Source of the DNA: Streptomyces sp. NBC_01237
GTDB lineage: Bacteria > Actinomycetota > Actinomycetes > Streptomycetales > Streptomycetaceae
Length of the DNA stretch: 64,000 nt
Assembly (NCBI RefSeq): GCF_035917275.1
Contig: NZ_CP108509.1
Location: forward strand, 1,364,001 to 1,428,000
Direction of reading: 5' to 3'
Both the position numbers and the translations under genes were made by a program. A model generated the notes under the pieces. It was not told the origin of the DNA, made no database searches, and saw nothing but the letters and a program-made list of their open reading frames with translations. Numbering within the stretch: position 1 is the stretch's first letter; each line of letters starts with the position of its first letter. Positions 10,274-19,011 of this stretch are shown piece after piece.

Positions 10274-10596
10274 GGTGTGAACCTCCAGCGGGGCACGCCC
10301 CGGAGTCTTTCCTCCGGGATGGATCGAGGAGAACGCACCCCATGACGAACCCTCACCAGTTCCCCGGCACGTCGCACTTCGGCGCTGCTCCACCCCGGTG
10401 AGCCGACACGCCGTACGAGGACCCGGCGATCTGACGGAGCCGCAGGTCACAGACCGTCAGAACTTTTATCTGCTCATTACTCCGAAGAGCAGTCCCCCAG
10501 GCGGCCCCGTCATCGCCGCCACCCGTTCGCCCCTCCCCGATCGCCGCCCCACCGCACCGCACCTAACGTTCCCATCGTCGCGACGAAGGGAGAACC
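10274..10596. promoter_or_regulatory. Divergent region before surface protein B and sortase, with an attenuator-like hairpin
   Basis: These 323 bases carry no supported gene. TCTGACGG at 10430-10437 is perfectly inverted as CCGTCAGA at 10454-10461 and is followed by ACTTTTAT, so rightward RNA would form a hairpin plus a short U run about 135 bases before the sortase start. A second dyad, CTGCTC-N11-GAGCAG, begins about eight bases further on. The sortase has an AAGGGAG ribosome binding site. The hairpin could be an attenuator or a terminator of an upstream short transcript. Confidence 0.4.
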
Positions 10597-11256
10597 ATGG
10601 GCCGGGACCACTCTGGCGCCGGGCGGACCGGACGCGTGCCCTGGGGGGCTGTCGCCCTGGTGATGCTCACCGGACTCGCCCTCATGCGGAACGGTGCCGA
10701 CACCCCGGCCGGCCCGCCGCAGCCCGCCGCGGCCGCGTCGCTGGACAAGGGCCGGGACGCGGCGGGCCCGCCGGTGGAGGGCGAACCGGTCCAGCCCCTG
10801 CCGTACGCCCCCGCCTCCCGTGTGAAGATCCCGTCCATCGATGTCGACGCACCGATCGTCGATGTGAACCTGGACGCGAACGGCTGGATCGACGCACCGC
10901 CCCCCGAGGACCCGAACCTCGCGGGCTGGTACCAGAACGGCATCGCGCCCGGCCAGCGCGGCACCGCCGTGGTCGTCGGCCATGTCGACAACATGGCGGG
11001 GCCCGCCGTGTTCTACGGGCTGGGCTCGCTCGACAAGGGCCACCACGTCGAAGTGACCCGCTACGACGGCCGGGTCGCGGTGTTCGAGGTGTACGGGGTG
11101 GAGGTGTTCGCCAAGAACGGCTTCCCCGGCGCCCGGGTGTACGGCGACACGGGACACGCCGAACTCCGGGTGATCACCTGCGGAGGCGGCTACTCCAAGG
11201 CCGGCGGGTACGACGGGAACGTGGTCGTGTTCGCCCGGCTCGTCGAGACCCGCTGA
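10597..11256 (+). CDS. Class F sortase
   Basis: The 219-residue protein has an N-terminal membrane anchor (WGAVALVMLTGLALM), a Pro/Ala linker and a sortase beta-barrel with histidine in VVVGHVDN, cysteine in VITCGG and arginine near the end in VVVFARL, the three active-site residues of sortases. The short length and the VKIPSIDVDAPIV start of the barrel match the actinobacterial class F group. Sortases cleave a sorting motif and join the protein to a wall nucleophile on the outer face of the membrane. The two nearby paralogues with GGLGGS-helix-basic tails are candidate substrates, a link inferred from position and architecture. Confidence 0.9.
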   Translation: MGRDHSGAGRTGRVPWGAVALVMLTGLALMRNGADTPAGPPQPAAAASLDKGRDAAGPPVEGEPVQPLPYAPASRVKIPSIDVDAPIVDVNLDANGWIDAPPPEDPNLAGWYQNGIAPGQRGTAVVVGHVDNMAGPAVFYGLGSLDKGHHVEVTRYDGRVAVFEVYGVEVFAKNGFPGARVYGDTGHAELRVITCGGGYSKAGGYDGNVVVFARLVETR

Positions 11257-11386
11257 GCCCGTACCGCCCCGCGCCCGGCCGGAAGGCACAGCCGTACGCA
11301 CCGCAGGAGCGCGGGTCCGCCCGGCCGGGGTGCGGCGGGCGGGTGCCCCGGCACACGCGGGGGCACCGTCCCCCGGGGGCGTGCCG

Positions 11387-12229
11387 TCAGTCGCGGTGCG
11401 GCACCGTGATGCGGTAGCCGTCGTCCAGCAGTTCGGGCAGGTAGCGCCGGAGCGCGGCGACGCTCTGCGAGCGGTTGCCGCCCGCGTCGTGGGAGAGGAC
11501 GACCACACCGGGGGCGGCCCCGTCCAGGACCCGGCGCACGATGGTGCCGGTCCCGGGCGTCGTCCAGTCCAGGGTGTCCACCGTCCAGGCCATCGGCTCC
11601 ATGCCCAGTTCGGCGCCGATCTCGAAGGAGTTTCGGTTCCACGCACCGTAGGGGGCCCGGTACCAGAGCGGCGGGGCGCCGAGCGTGCGGTCGATCACCT
11701 CGGTGGTGCGCCCCAGCTCGTCGTGGATGCCGGCCCGGGAGAGTTTCGGGATCAGCGGGTGCGACCAGGAGTGGTTGCCGACGACATGGCCGTCGTCCGC
11801 CATCTCCCGCAGCAGGTCCCGGTTGTCGACGGCCATCTCGCCGCAGACGAAGAACATCGCGCGGACCCCGTATGCGCGCAGGGTGGCCAGGATGTCCGGG
11901 GTGTACAGCGGGTCCGGCCCGTCGTCGAAGCTGAGCACCATGGAGTGCCCGAGGCCGGGCAGTTCCTCGAACGGCCGGGTGCGTACCGGCGGTGGCGCCG
12001 GTGTGAACCGGGCGGGGGCGTTCCCGGTCATCGGCTGCAGCCGGTAGACGGAGGGTCTCCCCCGCGGTTTCGCGGGCGGGCCGGCGGCCGCGACGGCCCG
12101 GGTGCCCGCCGGACGGGCGGGGGTGGCGGCCGGGTCGGCGGCGATCATGTGCGCGGCGGTGGCGGCCCCGAGGCCCAGGGCGAGCCTCAGCGCGGTGCGG
12201 CGCCCGGGTGAGGTCTGATCACGTCTCAT
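11387..12229 (-). CDS. Polysaccharide deacetylase, NodB-like, Tat-exported
   Basis: The 280-residue protein starts MRRDQTSPGRRTALRLALGL, with a twin-arginine signal. A Pro/Ala linker precedes a NodB homology domain: LSFDDGPD holds the metal-binding aspartates, GNHSWSHP the metal-binding histidines, and YRAPYGAWN the third motif. Such enzymes remove N-acetyl groups from chitin oligomers, peptidoglycan or other surface glycans; the substrate is not evident. The ATG at 12229 gives a proper signal peptide, whereas the in-frame extension to 12787 is antisense to the stress protein gene. It converges with the sortase gene, consistent with an envelope-modifying island. Confidence 0.9.
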   Translation of the reverse strand: MRRDQTSPGRRTALRLALGLGAATAAHMIAADPAATPARPAGTRAVAAAGPPAKPRGRPSVYRLQPMTGNAPARFTPAPPPVRTRPFEELPGLGHSMVLSFDDGPDPLYTPDILATLRAYGVRAMFFVCGEMAVDNRDLLREMADDGHVVGNHSWSHPLIPKLSRAGIHDELGRTTEVIDRTLGAPPLWYRAPYGAWNRNSFEIGAELGMEPMAWTVDTLDWTTPGTGTIVRRVLDGAAPGVVVLSHDAGGNRSQSVAALRRYLPELLDDGYRITVPHRD

Positions 12230-12394
12230 GGCCAACTGCTCGCACGGGCGGGCGCGTGCCCTGCCCCACGACACCGGATGATGGTCATTTTGTACCCATT
12301 CGAAGCAGCACGCCCACGGCATCCGGCGGGTCCCCGCCCAAGCCCCTCGGCACCCGGAGCGAGACCCTCCGCACCAGCCGATAACCTCTGTGCC

Positions 12395-12856
12395 GTGACA
12401 GACCAGCAGCCCCACCAGTTCGAACGTGGCACAGACGGCCCCAAGGTGATCGTCGCGGGCCTCGACGGGTCCGACTCCTCCATGCGGGCCGCGGCCTACG
12501 CCGCCGGTCTGGCCCGGCGCCAGAACGCCATGCTCACCCTTGTGTACGTCCAGCCCGTGATGCCCGCGGGCGCCTCGCTCGGCGCACCGGTCGGCGACAC
12601 GACGGGGGAGGTCGCCGAGGGACTGGTCGGCGAGATCCGGGCGGCGACGGAGCGGCTCAAGGACATATGGGATGTGCGCTGGGAGTTCCACACCTTCCGC
12701 GGCGACCCGTACAACGGGCTCGTGACGGCGGCCGACGAGCTCAAGGCGGACGCCGTGGTGGTCGGCGCGTCGGAGTCGGCGGGGCACCGGTTCATCGGTT
12801 CGGTGGCGATCCGGCTGGTGAAGGCGGGCCGCTGGCCCGTCACCGTGGTGCCGTAG
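12395..12856 (+). CDS. Universal stress protein, UspA family
   Basis: A single UspA domain of 153 residues from GTG 12395 begins a few residues before KVIVAGLDGSDSSMRAA, the conserved first strand and phosphate-side loop. The C-terminal VVVGASESAGHRFIGSVAIR takes the place of the ATP-binding G-2X-G-9X-G-S/T motif but does not match it fully, so ATP binding is uncertain. An ATG at 12278 in the same frame is rejected because it adds a non-family extension rich in proline. The protein is cytoplasmic and stands alone between two leftward genes. Confidence 0.85.
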   Translation: MTDQQPHQFERGTDGPKVIVAGLDGSDSSMRAAAYAAGLARRQNAMLTLVYVQPVMPAGASLGAPVGDTTGEVAEGLVGEIRAATERLKDIWDVRWEFHTFRGDPYNGLVTAADELKADAVVVGASESAGHRFIGSVAIRLVKAGRWPVTVVP

Positions 12857-12976
12857 CCGTCGGCGGGTGGGCCCGTCGCCCGGTGAGGGGCGGCCCCGTA
12901 CCGTCGTGGGCGCCCGGTCGGGACCCGAGCAGGGGTGACCGCCTTCCGCGCGGCCCGCTCCCCCGCGGCCGCGGGC

Positions 12977-14191
12977 CTACTCCCCCATGACGAGGCCGTC
13001 GCGGCCCGCGCCCCGGCCGAGCACCACGGCGCGGATACGGTCACGGATCTCGCGCCTTTCATCGGCCCCGTCGTCGTCGCCGACGGGGTGGAGAGCGATG
13101 ACACGCCCGGCGTCCGTGTCGTACCACTGGGGGATGAACTCGGCCTTCCTCACCGTCCAGCGCTGTCCGGGTCCGCCGGGCGGCGCGAAGGTGAAGCGCC
13201 CCATGGAACCCTGATTGCCGCGCGGATCCCGGCCGCCCTCGTAGTTGATCATCTCTCCGGCGATCTGGTCGCCCATGCCGTAGACGACCCAGGTGCCGTT
13301 GACCTTCTCGTACGCCTGTGGCACATGGGCGTGGGTACCGATGATCAGGTCGATGTCGGGGCGGCCCGCCGACACGGACGCGGTGAGCCGCCGGGCGAGT
13401 CCGAGCTGCTCCTCGTCCGGTTCGTCCTGCCATTCGGTGCCCCAGTGCATGGACAGCACGACCACGTCGGCGCCCGCCCGCCGGGCCGCGCGGGCATCGG
13501 CGACGATCTTCCGCTCGTCGATCAGATCGACCGCCCAGGGCTGCCCGGCGGGCAACGGGATGTCATTGGTGTCGTAGGTGTACGCGAGGTGGGCGACCTT
13601 GGCCGCCCGCTTTCCCGGACCTGCCCTCAGGAGGGTGGGGCGGGCGGCCTCGGCTGCGGATCGGGCGGAGCCCGCGTGCCGGACGCCCGCCCTGTCCAGC
13701 GCGCCGAGGGTGCGGCCGATACCGTCGGCGCCGTCGTCCAGGCTGTGGTTGGAGGCGGTGGAGCAGGAGTCGAAGCCGGTCGAGCGCAGGCCCGCGGCGA
13801 CCTCGGGCGGCGAGGTGAAGTTCGGATAGCCGGTGTACGGGCCACCCTCGGGGCCGTACACCGTCTCCATGTGACAGATGGCCAGGTCCGCCCGGGAGAC
13901 GACCGGGGCAACGCCTGCGAGCATCGGGGCGAAGTCGTAGCCCCGGCCGTCCGCGTCGGCGGCGGCCCGGTCGATGACCGAGGAGTGCGGCAGCACATCG
14001 CCCGAGGCCAGCAGGGTGAAGGCCCGCGGCTTGTCGACGCCCCCGCTTCCCGCCCCGCGCGCCGGGGAGGCTTCGGCGGAGCGTGGCCCGCTCTCCCCCG
14101 CGGGAGGGGACTGTGCGCCCGTGCAGCCGGACGCGGCGGCGAGCAGCGCGGCGATGGCGGCCACCGCGCCCTGTCGGTTGCGCTTCGTCAT
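12977..14191 (-). CDS. CapA-family lipoprotein (poly-gamma-glutamate synthesis type metallophosphoesterase fold)
   Basis: The 404-residue precursor has a lipoprotein signal (MTKRNRQGAVAAIAALLAAA, then lipobox ASGC at about residue 23). The mature part has the CapA pattern: TLLASGDVLPHSSV at the start, NHSLDDG in the middle, and GTHAHVPQAYEKVNGTWVVY near the end, positions that coordinate metals in the metallophosphatase fold. CapA proteins assist poly-gamma-glutamate production or anchoring, but many actinobacterial homologues have no such operon, and none is visible here. The role is likely extracellular and envelope-related. Confidence 0.88.
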   Translation of the reverse strand: MTKRNRQGAVAAIAALLAAASGCTGAQSPPAGESGPRSAEASPARGAGSGGVDKPRAFTLLASGDVLPHSSVIDRAAADADGRGYDFAPMLAGVAPVVSRADLAICHMETVYGPEGGPYTGYPNFTSPPEVAAGLRSTGFDSCSTASNHSLDDGADGIGRTLGALDRAGVRHAGSARSAAEAARPTLLRAGPGKRAAKVAHLAYTYDTNDIPLPAGQPWAVDLIDERKIVADARAARRAGADVVVLSMHWGTEWQDEPDEEQLGLARRLTASVSAGRPDIDLIIGTHAHVPQAYEKVNGTWVVYGMGDQIAGEMINYEGGRDPRGNQGSMGRFTFAPPGGPGQRWTVRKAEFIPQWYDTDAGRVIALHPVGDDDGADERREIRDRIRAVVLGRGAGRDGLVMGE

Positions 14192-14461
14192 CTGCCCGGC
14201 TCCATTTTTCGGATGAGAAGGACCATCCGACTACACATATCTTCATACCGGTCATTCAAGGAGCAAAGCCGCGCAAGTAGCTGAACCGGTCGTATCACTC
14301 GCACCCGACGGCTCCGTGACCGTTCACCGCACCACTCGCCGCACTGTGCGACCGCTCGTCGCACGCCTCGGTGTACCGCCTGTTCCTCCGCTCCCGAATG
14401 CGTTCGGATACGGCAGTCGGCAGCGAGGCGGCAGGGGCCTTCGCGGGAGAGGACGTTCACG

Positions 14462-15046
14462 ATGACCACGACGACGACCGATGAGCGGGCCCTCGCCGCG
14501 TTGCAGCGGGAGCACGGGCCCGCGCTGTTCCACTTCCTGCTCGGCCTCACGTTCGGCGACCGGCAACGTGCCGAGGACCTGCTCCAGGAGACCCTGGTAC
14601 GTGCCTGGCAGCATCCGGAGGCGTTCGACGCTCCCTACGACTCGATGCGCCCCTGGCTCTTCACCGTCGGCCGCCGCCTCGCCATCGACGCCCGCAGGTC
14701 GCGCCGGGCCCGCCCCGTCGAGGTGAGCGACGCCGTCCTGGAGACCGCCCCGGCGCCGCAGAACACCGCGGAATCGGCGGTCCGCACCCTCGATGTGCGC
14801 AAGGCGGTGCGGACGCTGAGCCCCGAGCACCGCGCGGTGCTGGTGCAGATCTACTTCCGGGGGCTGAGCGTCACCGAGACGGCGCGGGTCCTGGGAATCC
14901 CGCCGGGCACCGTCAAGTCCCGTTCGTACTACGCGCTGCGTCTGCTGTCGCGCAATCTGCCCGGCTACGGCGCGGACGGTCAGTCCAGCAGGTCCTCCTC
15001 GCTGAGCAGCGCGAGCAGGGCCGAGGTCTCCGCCACCTCCACATAG
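14462..15046 (+). CDS. ECF-type RNA polymerase sigma factor
   Basis: The 194-residue protein has sigma region 2 (LLQETLVRAWQHPEAF, then MRPWLFTVGRRLAIDARRSR) and region 4 (AVRTLSPEHRAVLVQIYFRG, then SVTETARVLGIPPGTVKSRS), the full set for a group 4 (ECF) sigma factor. ATG 14462 follows GGGAGAGGACGTTCACG. The last 22 or so codons encode a serine-rich tail and lie antisense over the C-terminus of a convergent zinc-finger gene. ECF sigma factors are usually held by a cognate anti-sigma factor, and the overlapping neighbour is the obvious candidate despite the unusual tail-to-tail arrangement. Confidence 0.92.
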   Translation: MTTTTTDERALAALQREHGPALFHFLLGLTFGDRQRAEDLLQETLVRAWQHPEAFDAPYDSMRPWLFTVGRRLAIDARRSRRARPVEVSDAVLETAPAPQNTAESAVRTLDVRKAVRTLSPEHRAVLVQIYFRGLSVTETARVLGIPPGTVKSRSYYALRLLSRNLPGYGADGQSSRSSSLSSASRAEVSATST

Positions 15047-15177
15047 ACCGCGGCGCACCCGTCGCAGAGCTGGAGGTGGCCGGAGACCCGGCACGCCTCG
15101 TCCTCCGCCAGCGCGTCCAGGACGTACGCACCGAGCAGCTGCCGCACATGCGGGTCATCGCCGGGGTCGGCGGCCAT
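14980..15177 (-). CDS. Small zinc-finger anti-sigma factor
   Basis: The 65-residue protein begins MAADPGDDPHVRQLLGAYVL and contains HLQLCDGC, the HxxxCxxC signature of zinc-binding anti-sigma domains, within the helical ASD arrangement. It has no membrane segment and ends a few residues after the sigma-binding helices (SEEDLLD), so it would be a soluble minimal anti-sigma factor. It overlaps the convergent ECF sigma gene by 67 bases (14980-15046). Zinc-cysteine anti-sigma factors often respond to thiol oxidation, which is possible here but not shown. Confidence 0.75.
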   Translation of the reverse strand: MAADPGDDPHVRQLLGAYVLDALAEDEACRVSGHLQLCDGCAAVYVEVAETSALLALLSEEDLLD

Positions 15178-15288
15178 CACAACCTCGTATCTCCTCAACG
15201 ATCCTGCTCTTCTGCCCACGCGGGGCGCCCGCCCCCGGTTCAATGCTCGGTGAAGCCCGGTGCCGAGTGAGGAAAGAGGCGAGGCGGG

Positions 15289-15849
15289 ATGCGTCCCGAA
15301 CGTGACGAGGGGACCGGTGGGGACGGGCTGCTGGTTCCGATGGCCTGGATGTACACGGAGTACATAGCCGACGAGCTGCTGCGGACCGGCGACCTGATGG
15401 AGCCGACGACACTGGAGTTCCGTGCGGGGCGCGATGCCCTCGCACTCACGATCTTCCTCAGCGACGACGAGCCGGTGGCCGGAGCCCTGCCGGAGGCGCG
15501 GGTGAACCAACTCCGGCTGCTCACGGCGTACGGGGCGGCGTGGCGGCAGTGGGTCTGCGAGCGGCTGGACGACGCGGCACGGCGGTACGAACCCGGGGAC
15601 CCCGATCTCGCGCTGGCGCGGGCCGCCTGGCGGTGGCTGGAGGAGACCGAACTGCTCGCCGCGGACCTCGACGCGATCGGCCCGCCGCCCTGGGAGCCGC
15701 CGGGCCGCGGAGCGGACGGGGCCGACGGGGCCGACGGGGTGGAGCTGAGGGGCGGGGTGGAGCCGGAGGACGGGGAGGAGAACCAGGTCTGGACCCCCGC
15801 GTGGCAGCTCGGGCTGCCGCTCGGGCATCTGGCGGTCCATCTCTGCTGA
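15289..15849 (+). CDS. Hypothetical protein, unrecognised
   Basis: This is a 186-residue protein with no family assigned. The first 135 residues look globular and helical (LLVPMAWMYTEYIADELLRT, then a tryptophan-rich stretch WRQWVCERLDDAARRY and AAWRWLEETELL). The last 50 are low-complexity, with GADGADGADG, acidic residues and a hydrophobic end. It has no signal peptide. Coding bias is good and a GAGGCGAGGCGG stretch precedes the ATG. It is divergent from the anti-sigma gene and convergent with the LytS-type kinase, so no operon partner suggests a function. Confidence 0.6.
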   Translation: MRPERDEGTGGDGLLVPMAWMYTEYIADELLRTGDLMEPTTLEFRAGRDALALTIFLSDDEPVAGALPEARVNQLRLLTAYGAAWRQWVCERLDDAARRYEPGDPDLALARAAWRWLEETELLAADLDAIGPPPWEPPGRGADGADGADGVELRGGVEPEDGEENQVWTPAWQLGLPLGHLAVHLC

Positions 15850-15910
15850 AACACTCCGCCGCGCCGCCGTCCGGGACCGCCGTGTCCTCGTACCACCGTC
15901 GTGCGCCCGG

Positions 15911-17101
15911 TCATGAACCGTGCACCCCGGCGCGGTACTTCGGCAGTCGCAGCGTTATCTTCATCCCCGCCCCCACCCCGGTCTCGATGACGAGCCCGTA
16001 CTCGTCCCCGTACACCTGGCGCAGCCGCTCGTCGACGTTGAGCAGTCCGATGCCGGTGGACGTGCCGCCCTCGCCGCGCAGGATCTGCCGCAGCCGCTGC
16101 GGGTCCATCCCGATGCCGTCGTCCTCGATGACGACCTCGGCCTCGGACCCGGCGTCCAGGGCGCTGATGGTGATGCGGCTGGTGGTGACGGCGCCTTCGA
16201 GACCGTGTTTGACGGCGTTCTCGACGAGGGGCTGGAGGCAGAGGAACGGCAGCGAGACCGGCAGGACTTCGGGGGCGACCTGGAGGGTGACCGCGAGGCG
16301 TTCACCGAACCGGGCCCGGACCAGCGCCAGATACTGGTCGATCGAGTGCAGTTCGTCGGCCAGGGTGGTGAAATCTCCGTGGCGCCGGAACGAGTAGCGG
16401 GTGAAGTCGGCGAACTCCAGCAGCAGTTCGCGCGCCTGCTCGGGATCGGTCCGGACGAACGAGGCGATCGCGGCGAGTGAGTTGAAGATGAAGTGCGGGG
16501 AGATCTGGGCACGCAGGGCCTTGATCTCGGCCTCGATGAGCTGGGTGCGGGAGCGGTCGAGCTCGGCGAGTTCCAGCTGTACGCAGACCCAGCGCGCCAC
16601 CTCGCCGGCGGCCCTGGCCAGCACCGCGGACTCCCGCGGCGCGTAGGCGACCAGCGTGCCCAGGACCCGGTGGTCGACGGTCAGCGGGACGGCGACGGCC
16701 CAGCGCAGCGGGCAGTCGATGTCACCGCAGTCACTGGGGAACGCGGTGTCACGGCCACTGTCGAGCAGGCCCTGGACCTGGTCCATCACGTCCTTGCCGT
16801 GATGGTGCCCGTCACCGTCCCAGACCAGGACCCGGTCGCGGTCGGTGAGGCAGAGCGCGTCCGTGCCGAGCAGCGAGCGCAGTCCGCGCGCCGACTTGCG
16901 GGCGCTCTCCTCGGTGAGCCCGGCACGCAGCGGTGGCGCCGCGAGGGACGCGGTGTGCAGGGTCTCGAACGTGGCGTGCTCGACCGGCGTGCCGACATCG
17001 CTGGGGCGTACGCGGCGCGCGGTGCGGCGCCCGAGCAGGAAGCCCGTACCGGACAGCAGCACCGCCAGTACGGCCAGTACGGCGATCCCCGCCCCGGTCA
17101 T
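15911..17101 (-). CDS. LytS-type sensor histidine kinase
   Basis: The 396-residue kinase has one N-terminal membrane helix (IAVLAVLAVLLSGTGFLLG), a GAF-like region (about 65-185) with cysteines in FPSDCGDIDCPL that could hold a metal or sense redox, the His_kinase domain with phosphoacceptor histidine in QISPHFIFNSL (about residue 203), and an ATPase domain with VENAVKHGLEG and DDGIGM. This is the LytS/YpdA class that pairs with LytTR regulators. Its start overlaps the symporter stop as ATGA. With the LytTR regulator 2 kb away it probably forms a two-component system that senses a transported carboxylate. Confidence 0.92.
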   Translation of the reverse strand: MTGAGIAVLAVLAVLLSGTGFLLGRRTARRVRPSDVGTPVEHATFETLHTASLAAPPLRAGLTEESARKSARGLRSLLGTDALCLTDRDRVLVWDGDGHHHGKDVMDQVQGLLDSGRDTAFPSDCGDIDCPLRWAVAVPLTVDHRVLGTLVAYAPRESAVLARAAGEVARWVCVQLELAELDRSRTQLIEAEIKALRAQISPHFIFNSLAAIASFVRTDPEQARELLLEFADFTRYSFRRHGDFTTLADELHSIDQYLALVRARFGERLAVTLQVAPEVLPVSLPFLCLQPLVENAVKHGLEGAVTTSRITISALDAGSEAEVVIEDDGIGMDPQRLRQILRGEGGTSTGIGLLNVDERLRQVYGDEYGLVIETGVGAGMKITLRLPKYRAGVHGS

Positions 17102-18588
17102 CGCTCCCTCCCGGAACTGAGGGCTTCCGGCAGATGGAAGCGGGTCATGGCGGCGTTGGTGCCCGGGGGTATCCGGCCGGGAGTGGCTAGCGACACCAGG
17201 ACCATCGCCAGGAAGCCGACCGGCACGGACCAGACCGCGGGCCAGGCGAGCAGGGCGTGCGGCCAGCCGGGCGGCCGTACGGCACCGCTGACCGTGATGG
17301 TCACCGCGACCAGTGCCGAGCCGCCGCCCAGCAGCAGTCCCGCCATCGCCCCGGGCGGGGTGAGCCGCCGCCACCAGATGCCGAGGACCAGCAACGGGCA
17401 GAAGGACGACGCGGAGACCGCGAAGGCCATGCCCACCGAGTCGGCCACCGGCACCCGGCTGACCATCAGGGAGGCGCCCAGCGGCACGGCGATGGCGAGC
17501 ACGGTCGCCAGCCGGAAGTGGCGTACACCGCGCGAGGGCAGGACGTCCTGGGTGATGACTCCGGCGACGGCCATGGTGAGTCCGGAGGCGGTGGACAGGA
17601 ACGCGGCGAACGCGCCGCCCGCGACGAGGGCGCCGAGCAGATCGCCGCCGAGCCCGCCGATGACCCGGGTGGGCAGCAGCAGCACGGCGGCGTCCGCGTC
17701 CGGTCCGTGCCGGAGTTCGGGGGCGTACAGCCGGCCCAGCGCCCCGTAGACGGGCGGCAGCAGATAGAAGGCGCCGACCAGGGCGAGGACGGCGACCGTG
17801 GTGCGGCGGGCGTCGCGGCCGTTGGGGCTGGTGTAGAAGCGGACGACGACGTGGGGCAGCCCCATGGTGCCGAGGAAGGTCGCCACGATCAGCCCGTAGG
17901 TGGCGTAGAGCGGGTGGTCGGCGCGGAAGACGGAGAGCTCGCCGTCGAAGCTGACGCGGGGCTGCCCGTCGCCGCGCCAGGCCAGCACGAGGAAGATCGC
18001 GGGGACGAGGAGGGCGGTCAGTTTCAGCCAGTACTGGAACACCTGGACGAAGGTGATGGAGCGCATCCCGCCCGCCGCGACCGCGATGACCACGACGGAG
18101 GCGACGAGCACATCGCCGAGCCAGCCGGGTGCGCCGGTGAGGATCTTCAGGGTGAGTCCGGCGCCCTGGAGCTGCGGCACGAGGTACAGCCAGCCCGCGC
18201 CGACCACGAAGACACTGACCAGCCGGCGCACCCGCCGCGATTCGAGCCGCCCTTCGGCGAAGTCGGGCAGGGTGTACGCCCCGGAGCGGCGCAGGGGCGC
18301 GGCGACGAACACGAGGAGCACGAGATATCCCGCGGTGTATCCGACCGGGTACCAGAGCATGTCGGGTCCGTGTACGAGAACCAGGCCCGCGACACCCAGG
18401 AAGGAGGCCGCGGAGAGGTACTCGCCACTGATCGCGGCGGCGTTGAGGCGGGGCCGTACGGTGCGTGACGCGACGTAGAAGTCGGAGGTCGTACGGGAGA
18501 TGCGCAGACCGAATCCGCCGACGAGGACGGTGGCCAGGACGACGAGGGCGACCGCCACCCACGACGCCAGGTGGTCGGGTTCGCTCAC
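17098..18588 (-). CDS. Sodium:solute symporter (SSS family, acetate/pyruvate-type permease)
   Basis: This is a membrane protein of about 496 residues with around 13 predicted helices. AAAISGEYLSAASFLGVAGL (helix 2 region) and GLTMAVAGVITQDVL are typical of the ActP/MctP-like branch of the sodium-solute symporter family that moves short monocarboxylates. GTG at 18588 is chosen because it overlaps the DUF485 stop as GTGA, a common arrangement for this pair. Co-transcription with a LytS kinase resembles carboxylate-sensing systems in which transporter and sensor work together. The exact substrate is not evident. Confidence 0.9.
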   Translation of the reverse strand: MSEPDHLASWVAVALVVLATVLVGGFGLRISRTTSDFYVASRTVRPRLNAAAISGEYLSAASFLGVAGLVLVHGPDMLWYPVGYTAGYLVLLVFVAAPLRRSGAYTLPDFAEGRLESRRVRRLVSVFVVGAGWLYLVPQLQGAGLTLKILTGAPGWLGDVLVASVVVIAVAAGGMRSITFVQVFQYWLKLTALLVPAIFLVLAWRGDGQPRVSFDGELSVFRADHPLYATYGLIVATFLGTMGLPHVVVRFYTSPNGRDARRTTVAVLALVGAFYLLPPVYGALGRLYAPELRHGPDADAAVLLLPTRVIGGLGGDLLGALVAGGAFAAFLSTASGLTMAVAGVITQDVLPSRGVRHFRLATVLAIAVPLGASLMVSRVPVADSVGMAFAVSASSFCPLLVLGIWWRRLTPPGAMAGLLLGGGSALVAVTITVSGAVRPPGWPHALLAWPAVWSVPVGFLAMVLVSLATPGRIPPGTNAAMTRFHLPEALSSGRER

Positions 18589-18947
18589 GGTGCGGGGCGG
18601 CCTTCCACGAGTCTGGCGAAGTCGCTCTCGTTGCGTTCGGCCCGGCGGACGTACCACCAGGCGGTCAGGGTGAGCGGCGGGTAGGCGCCGAAGCCGAGCA
18701 CCGCCCAGACGAGCGCCGAACTGTGCAGCGCGGCGAAGACCAGGGGCAGGGTGCCCGCGACGAGCGCGAGCACGGCGAAGGCGGTGATCCCGGCGCGGAG
18801 CTGGCTGCGCATCAGCGAGCGTACGTAGGCACCGCCCAGGGCGGTCTGCTCGTCGATCTCCGACTGGGTGCGGTAACGGGGCAGCGGACGGACCCGCCGC
18901 GACTCCCCCGTGACCACTTCGCGCCGGGACGTGGGCTCTGCGGACAT
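18585..18947 (-). CDS. DUF485 small membrane protein, partner of the symporter
   Basis: The 120-residue protein has a charged N-terminal 40 residues and two hydrophobic helices (about 55-75 and 80-98), the DUF485/YjcH layout. DUF485 proteins occur almost always next to acetate-type SSS symporters and are presumed accessory subunits. The stop overlaps the symporter GTG start. The N-terminal half has basic residues that would lie in the cytoplasm. It lies 64 bases after the LytTR regulator gene. Confidence 0.85.
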   Translation of the reverse strand: MSAEPTSRREVVTGESRRVRPLPRYRTQSEIDEQTALGGAYVRSLMRSQLRAGITAFAVLALVAGTLPLVFAALHSSALVWAVLGFGAYPPLTLTAWWYVRRAERNESDFARLVEGRPAP

Positions 18948-19011
18948 GAGCCCGGAGTGTAGGCGCGGCCCGGCCCCGCTGGGAAGGTCTCGCCGCCCCG
19001 GTAGCTCCAGG

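Noticed and set aside
11387..12787. 466-codon version of the polysaccharide deacetylase
   Set aside because: The extra N-terminal part is antisense to the universal stress protein, and the Tat signal begins at 12229.
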